From Sphaerisporangium corydalis (GTDB taxonomy: Bacteria > Actinomycetota > Actinomycetes > Streptosporangiales > Streptosporangiaceae), in the NCBI RefSeq assembly GCF_025506355.1, contig NZ_JANZYP010000085.1:1-35324 (forward strand): 35,324 bases of DNA, given 5' to 3'. The notes beneath the pieces are model-generated. The model worked only from the letters and a program-made list of their open reading frames with translations, had not been told where the DNA came from and searched no databases. A program made the position numbers and the translations under genes. Positions 32,568 through 35,324 of the stretch are shown here, piece after piece. Each line of letters begins with the position of its first letter. Position 1 is the stretch's first letter.

Positions 32568-34648
32568 TTCGTCTCCTCCGTTACTGCGGTCTTGCCTGCC
32601 GCGGCCCGGTCGAGGATCCACGACAAGGTGAAAGCCTCTTCGTGCCACGCGTCGTACCGGCCGCTCCTACCCCCGTGACCGGCGCCCATCTCCGTCTTCA
32701 ACAGGAACGGGCCGCCACCGGCGGTGGCGCGGAGCCGGGCGATCCACTTCGCGGGCTCGTGGTAGAGCACGCGGGTGTCGTTGAGACTGGTGATCGCGAG
32801 AATCGGGGGGTACGTCCGGCCGTCGACGTTCTCGTACGGCGTGTACGACTTCATGTACGCGTAGACGTCGGCGTTGTGCAGCGGATCGCCCCACTCGTCC
32901 CACTCGATGACCGTCAGCGGGAGCGACGGGTCGAGGATCGTGTTCAGGGCGTCCACGAACGGCACCTCGGCGACCACGCCCGCGAACTCCTCGGGCGCCA
33001 GGTTGGCCACCGCGCCCATCAGCAGGCCACCGGCCGAACCGCCCCTCGCCACGATCGAGCTGGACCAGCCCCCCTGGTCGAGATGGCGGGCGGCGGCCAC
33101 GAAGTCGCTGAAGGTGTTCTTCTTACGGTCCAGTTTGCCCTCTTCGTACCACCGGCGGCCCATCTCGCCACCGCCCCTGACATGCGCGACCGCGAAGACG
33201 AGGCCACGGTCGAGCAGGCTGAGCCGGGCCACCGAGAACGACGGGTCGATGGAGGTCTCGTAGCTGCCGTACCCGTACAGGACCGTGGGCGCGGGCCGCT
33301 GAGTGCCCTTCTTCATGACGACGGAGATCGGGATCCGGGTGCCGTCGTCGGCGACCGCCCACTCACGGAACTGCTCGTAGTCACCGGGCTCGAACCCGCC
33401 GAGGACCGGCCGTCGCTTCAGCAGGATCAATTCACGCTTGCTGATGTCGTAGTCGTACACCGACGGCGGCGTGACCATCGACGCGTACGCCAGGCGGAGC
33501 CGGCCGGTGTGGTACTCGGGGTTCCCCGCGGGCTCGGCCGCGTGGATGGTCTCGGGGAAGGAGATCTCGTGCGGCTCGTCGCCCGCGGGCAGCACGCGGA
33601 TGCCGGTGAGCCCGTCGCGCCGGAAGTGCACCACCACGTGGTCGGAGAACGCGTCCACGTCCAGCAGCCGGGTGTCCTCGCTGTGCGGGATCAGCGGCGT
33701 CCAGGTGCCGGGGTCCTCCAGCGGGGCGGTGGCGAGCTCGAAGTTCTCCGCGCCCTCGTTGTGCAGGACCAGGAACCGGTCGCCCGCGTGGTCGAGGGCG
33801 TACTCCACACCGGTCCGGCGCGGCCGGACGACGGCGAACTCCCCGGTCGGGTAGTCGGCGTCGAGGATGCGGACCTCGCTGGTGATCTTGCTTCCCGCGC
33901 CGAGCACGAGGTAGCGCTCGCTTCGCGTGAGGCCGATGCCGACCCAGAACCGCTCGTCGCTCTCCTCGTAGACCACCACGTCGTCGGCCGAGGGGGTCCC
34001 GATGATGTGCCGGTGGACGCGGTACGGGCGCCAGGCGTCGTCGATGGTCGTGTAGAAGAAGGCGGACCCGTCGGCGGACCACGCGCCGCCGTAGAAGATG
34101 TCCGGGATCTCGTCGGCCAGGATCTCACCGGAGTCGAGGTTCTTGAACCGCAGGGTGAAGCGCTCGTTGCCGCTGAAGTCGGTCGAGTAGGCGAGCGTGG
34201 TGCCGTCCGGGGTGATGCTGGAGGTGCCGATCGCGAAGAACGGGCTGTCGCCGGCCAGCTCGTTGCCGTCGAGCAGGACCCGCTCACCGTCGAGCGGCTC
34301 CCCGGCCTTGAGCTCGGGAGGCGTGTCCCCTGAGGCCCGCAGCCGGCACTGGATGCCGTACTGCTTTCCCTCCTCGGTGCGGGAGTAGTACCACCAGCCG
34401 CCCTTGCGCGTGGGGACGGAGAGGTCGGTCTCCAGCGTGCGGCCCTTGATCTCCTGGAAGATCGATTCCCGGAGGCCGTCGAGGTGCTCGGTCTGGCCCT
34501 CCGTGAAGGCGTTCTCCGCTTCCAGGTAGAGGACCGTGTCCGGGTCGTCCTTGTCGGCCAGCCAGGCGTACTCGTCGATCACGGTGTCACCGTGATGAGT
34601 GCGTTCGGCCGGGACCTTCTTCGCCACGGGAGGCGTGTCGCTGCTCAC
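32564..34648 (-). CDS. ptrB: Oligopeptidase B-like S9 serine peptidase
   Basis: Cytosolic prolyl-oligopeptidase-family enzyme of 694 residues that cuts short peptides, probably after Arg/Lys. The N-terminal beta-propeller domain (about 75-410) screens substrate size. The catalytic alpha/beta-hydrolase domain has S538 in ARGGSAGGLLMG, D624 in ITSLNDTRVLY and H658 in EMGAGHGGRSGRYDAW. The GGSAGG motif and the GAGHGGxSGR end are typical of oligopeptidase B. The GTG start at 34648 has no Shine-Dalgarno but a TANNNT box six bases upstream, so the mRNA is probably leaderless. It is divergent from the rRNA operon and overlaps the aldo-keto reductase gene downstream by 4 bp. Confidence 0.93.
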   Translation of the reverse strand: MSSDTPPVAKKVPAERTHHGDTVIDEYAWLADKDDPDTVLYLEAENAFTEGQTEHLDGLRESIFQEIKGRTLETDLSVPTRKGGWWYYSRTEEGKQYGIQCRLRASGDTPPELKAGEPLDGERVLLDGNELAGDSPFFAIGTSSITPDGTTLAYSTDFSGNERFTLRFKNLDSGEILADEIPDIFYGGAWSADGSAFFYTTIDDAWRPYRVHRHIIGTPSADDVVVYEESDERFWVGIGLTRSERYLVLGAGSKITSEVRILDADYPTGEFAVVRPRRTGVEYALDHAGDRFLVLHNEGAENFELATAPLEDPGTWTPLIPHSEDTRLLDVDAFSDHVVVHFRRDGLTGIRVLPAGDEPHEISFPETIHAAEPAGNPEYHTGRLRLAYASMVTPPSVYDYDISKRELILLKRRPVLGGFEPGDYEQFREWAVADDGTRIPISVVMKKGTQRPAPTVLYGYGSYETSIDPSFSVARLSLLDRGLVFAVAHVRGGGEMGRRWYEEGKLDRKKNTFSDFVAAARHLDQGGWSSSIVARGGSAGGLLMGAVANLAPEEFAGVVAEVPFVDALNTILDPSLPLTVIEWDEWGDPLHNADVYAYMKSYTPYENVDGRTYPPILAITSLNDTRVLYHEPAKWIARLRATAGGGPFLLKTEMGAGHGGRSGRYDAWHEEAFTLSWILDRAAAGKTAVTEETK

Positions 34649-34654
34649 CTGGCG

Positions 34655-34681
34655 AGTCTATGGCGCGGCCCCGGCCGTCAA
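34655..34681 (-). promoter_or_regulatory. Leaderless promoter of the oligopeptidase B operon
   Basis: On the minus strand TTGACG (34676-34681) and TAGACT (34655-34660) are 15 bp apart, a short spacer, and TAGACT is followed by six bases and the GTG start. This is the best-formed of the four leaderless promoters here. Confidence 0.6.
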
Positions 34682-34858
34682 ACTGATGTGACGCGGCCTG
34701 TGGATAACCGGACTTGGCGCCGGCGTCCGCGAAGGCTGGTAATCTTCTGTTGTCGGCATCGCCCGGCACAACCCCACTTCTTCGCCTCGGCGATCTGACG
34801 TGGGCGCGTGCGTGCGAAGGCCGGACCCCCGCTCTCTTCGAAGGCCTGACCTTGGGAC

Positions 34859-34887
34859 TTGCTTAACCCAAGCAGACCGGGTAAGTT
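34859..34887 (+). promoter_or_regulatory. rrn promoter candidate 1
   Basis: TTGCTT (34859-34864) and TAAGTT (34882-34887) are exactly 17 bp apart. The -35 sits in the loop of the inverted repeat CTTGGG-N10-CCCAAG (34851-34872). Confidence 0.6.
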
Positions 34888-34969
34888 AGAGGGGTTGCCC
34901 TGGAAACGGGGTGGTCTGAATTCTAGATGGTTTGCCGGGTTGGAAGTCAAGTGCCTGCAAAGGCGCGGT

Positions 34970-34999
34970 TTGCTCCTGGTCAAGCGGACCTTGTAGGAT
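34970..34999 (+). promoter_or_regulatory. rrn promoter candidate 2
   Basis: TTGCTC (34970-34975) and TAGGAT (34994-34999) are 18 bp apart, about 230 bases before the mature 16S start. The -35 region overlaps a small GCAAA/TTTGC inverted repeat. Confidence 0.6.
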
Positions 35000-35072
35000 G
35001 AGGGCATACGAGATGGAAGCCCCGGAGTCTTGGACCCTTGCGGGTTCGGGTGATGGTGTACGCGTCCGTTTC

Positions 35073-35084
35073 TTGAGAACTCAA
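35073..35084 (+). promoter_or_regulatory. Conserved pre-16S leader element (TTGAGAACTCAA)
   Basis: The palindrome TTGAG-AA-CTCAA followed by CAGTGTG closely matches the leader of mycobacterial and other actinobacterial rRNA operons (TTTGAGAACTCAATAGTGTG), thought to take part in antitermination or processing. Role by analogy. Confidence 0.65.
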
Positions 35085-35130
35085 CAGTGTGTTAAAAGCC
35101 AGTGCATGATTATGCATTTTCTCCGTCTTT

Positions 35131-35152
35131 CGCACGCCTTTTGTGGTGTGCG
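35131..35152 (+). ncRNA. Leader RNA hairpin upstream of 16S rRNA
   Basis: CGCACGCC and GGTGTGCG form an 8-bp stem (one G-U pair) with a TTTTGT loop. Likely part of the precursor leader structure or a processing signal. Confidence 0.45.
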
Positions 35153-35226
35153 GGGATGGTTCCTTTGGTTGACACCTCATGCTTGATAGCGGGTGTGGTG
35201 GTGTTCGCCGGGATTTCTTCAGGCAT

Positions 35227-35324
35227 TGTTTGGAGAGTTTGATCCTGGCTCAGGACGAACGCTGGCGGCGTGCTTAACACATGCAAGTCGAGCGGAAAGG
35301 CCCTTCGGGGTACTCGAGCGGCGA
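35227..35324 (+). rRNA. rrs: 16S ribosomal RNA, 5' end only
   Basis: The universal 5' sequence GAGAGTTTGATCCTGGCTCA begins at 35232, followed by GGACGAACGCTGGCGGCG and CTTAACACATGCAAGTCGA, the actinobacterial form of the 16S start. Counting back from E. coli position 8 (A at 35234) puts the mature 5' end near 35227; the exact end may differ by a few bases. The gene runs off the end of the window. Confidence 0.97.

Larger units (their letters stand above)
34649..35226 (+). other. rRNA operon promoter and leader region
   Basis: 578 bp without a gene between ptrB and 16S rRNA. It contains at least two promoter-like pairs (34859-34887 and 34970-34999), a conserved actinobacterial pre-16S leader element (35073-35084), a short palindrome TGCAT-N4-ATGCA (35103-35116) and a hairpin at 35131-35152. 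Short open frames here are not coding. Confidence 0.75.

Noticed and set aside
35169-35192. Consensus TTGACA just before 16S as a third rrn promoter
   Set aside because: The only TA-rich box (TAGCGG) is 12 bp away and lacks the final T, too close for a promoter; the region is also inside the processed leader.

Overview
The window is high-GC DNA with GTG/ATG starts, actinobacterial promoter spacing, an actinobacterial pre-16S leader and mycobacterial-type FadE5 and PurS/PurQ/PurL proteins. It most resembles a filamentous actinomycete of the Streptosporangiales (Nonomuraea/Microbispora/Streptosporangium-like). The order is inferred from gene style, not proven. No IS element, prophage, CRISPR array or tRNA was found. 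This is mostly core and near-core chromosome with a few lineage-specific genes.

Layout, left to right. 1-8.0 kb: a DHA2-type MFS exporter (cut by the window edge) is divergent from a leaderless TetR repressor across a 49-bp near-perfect palindrome. A 1399-residue nSTAND NTPase with WD40 repeats and a second MFS transporter follow. 8.1-11.0 kb: a Crp/Fnr regulator lies directly downstream of a seven-TM, GAF-containing class III nucleotide cyclase. Together they look like a cAMP maker-and-receiver pair, and the cyclase has the unusual Gln/Asn substrate-specifying pair. 11.3-15.3 kb: purL, purQ and purS (FGAM synthase) with an RsbW-like ATPase gene between purS and purQ. 15.6-19.1 kb: E1 alpha, E1 beta and E2 of a branched-chain 2-oxoacid (or pyruvate) dehydrogenase, without E3. 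19.3-23.4 kb: a Dabb-domain protein, a DUF6458-type small membrane protein, a FadE5-type acyl-CoA dehydrogenase with tandem operators, and a GT-C-like membrane protein.

23.5-28.3 kb: an ECF-type sigma factor overlapping a membrane-anchored partner without a zinc anti-sigma motif, a small membrane protein, a GNAT acetyltransferase and a stand-alone molybdopterin oxidoreductase. 28.4-31.2 kb: possible tiny ORFs, including a ten-codon arginine-rich one overlapping the start of a large membrane protein that joins a degenerate kinase-like domain to an MprF/flippase-like domain. 31.2-34.6 kb: a 23-bp tandem repeat, then an overlapping oligopeptidase B / aldo-keto reductase operon. 34.65-35.32 kb: the promoters and leader of an rRNA operon and the first ~98 nt of 16S rRNA.

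Four genes (tetR, GNAT, molybdo-enzyme, oligopeptidase B) share the same upstream geometry: a TANNNT box, exactly six bases, then the start codon, with no Shine-Dalgarno. This is the signature of leaderless transcripts. The most interesting points are the Q/N cyclase-Crp pair, the tandem operators at fadE5, the mini-ORFs before the pseudokinase-flippase fusion and the nSTAND protein with an unrecognised N-terminal domain. Everything here comes from reading the sequence; no database search was run.
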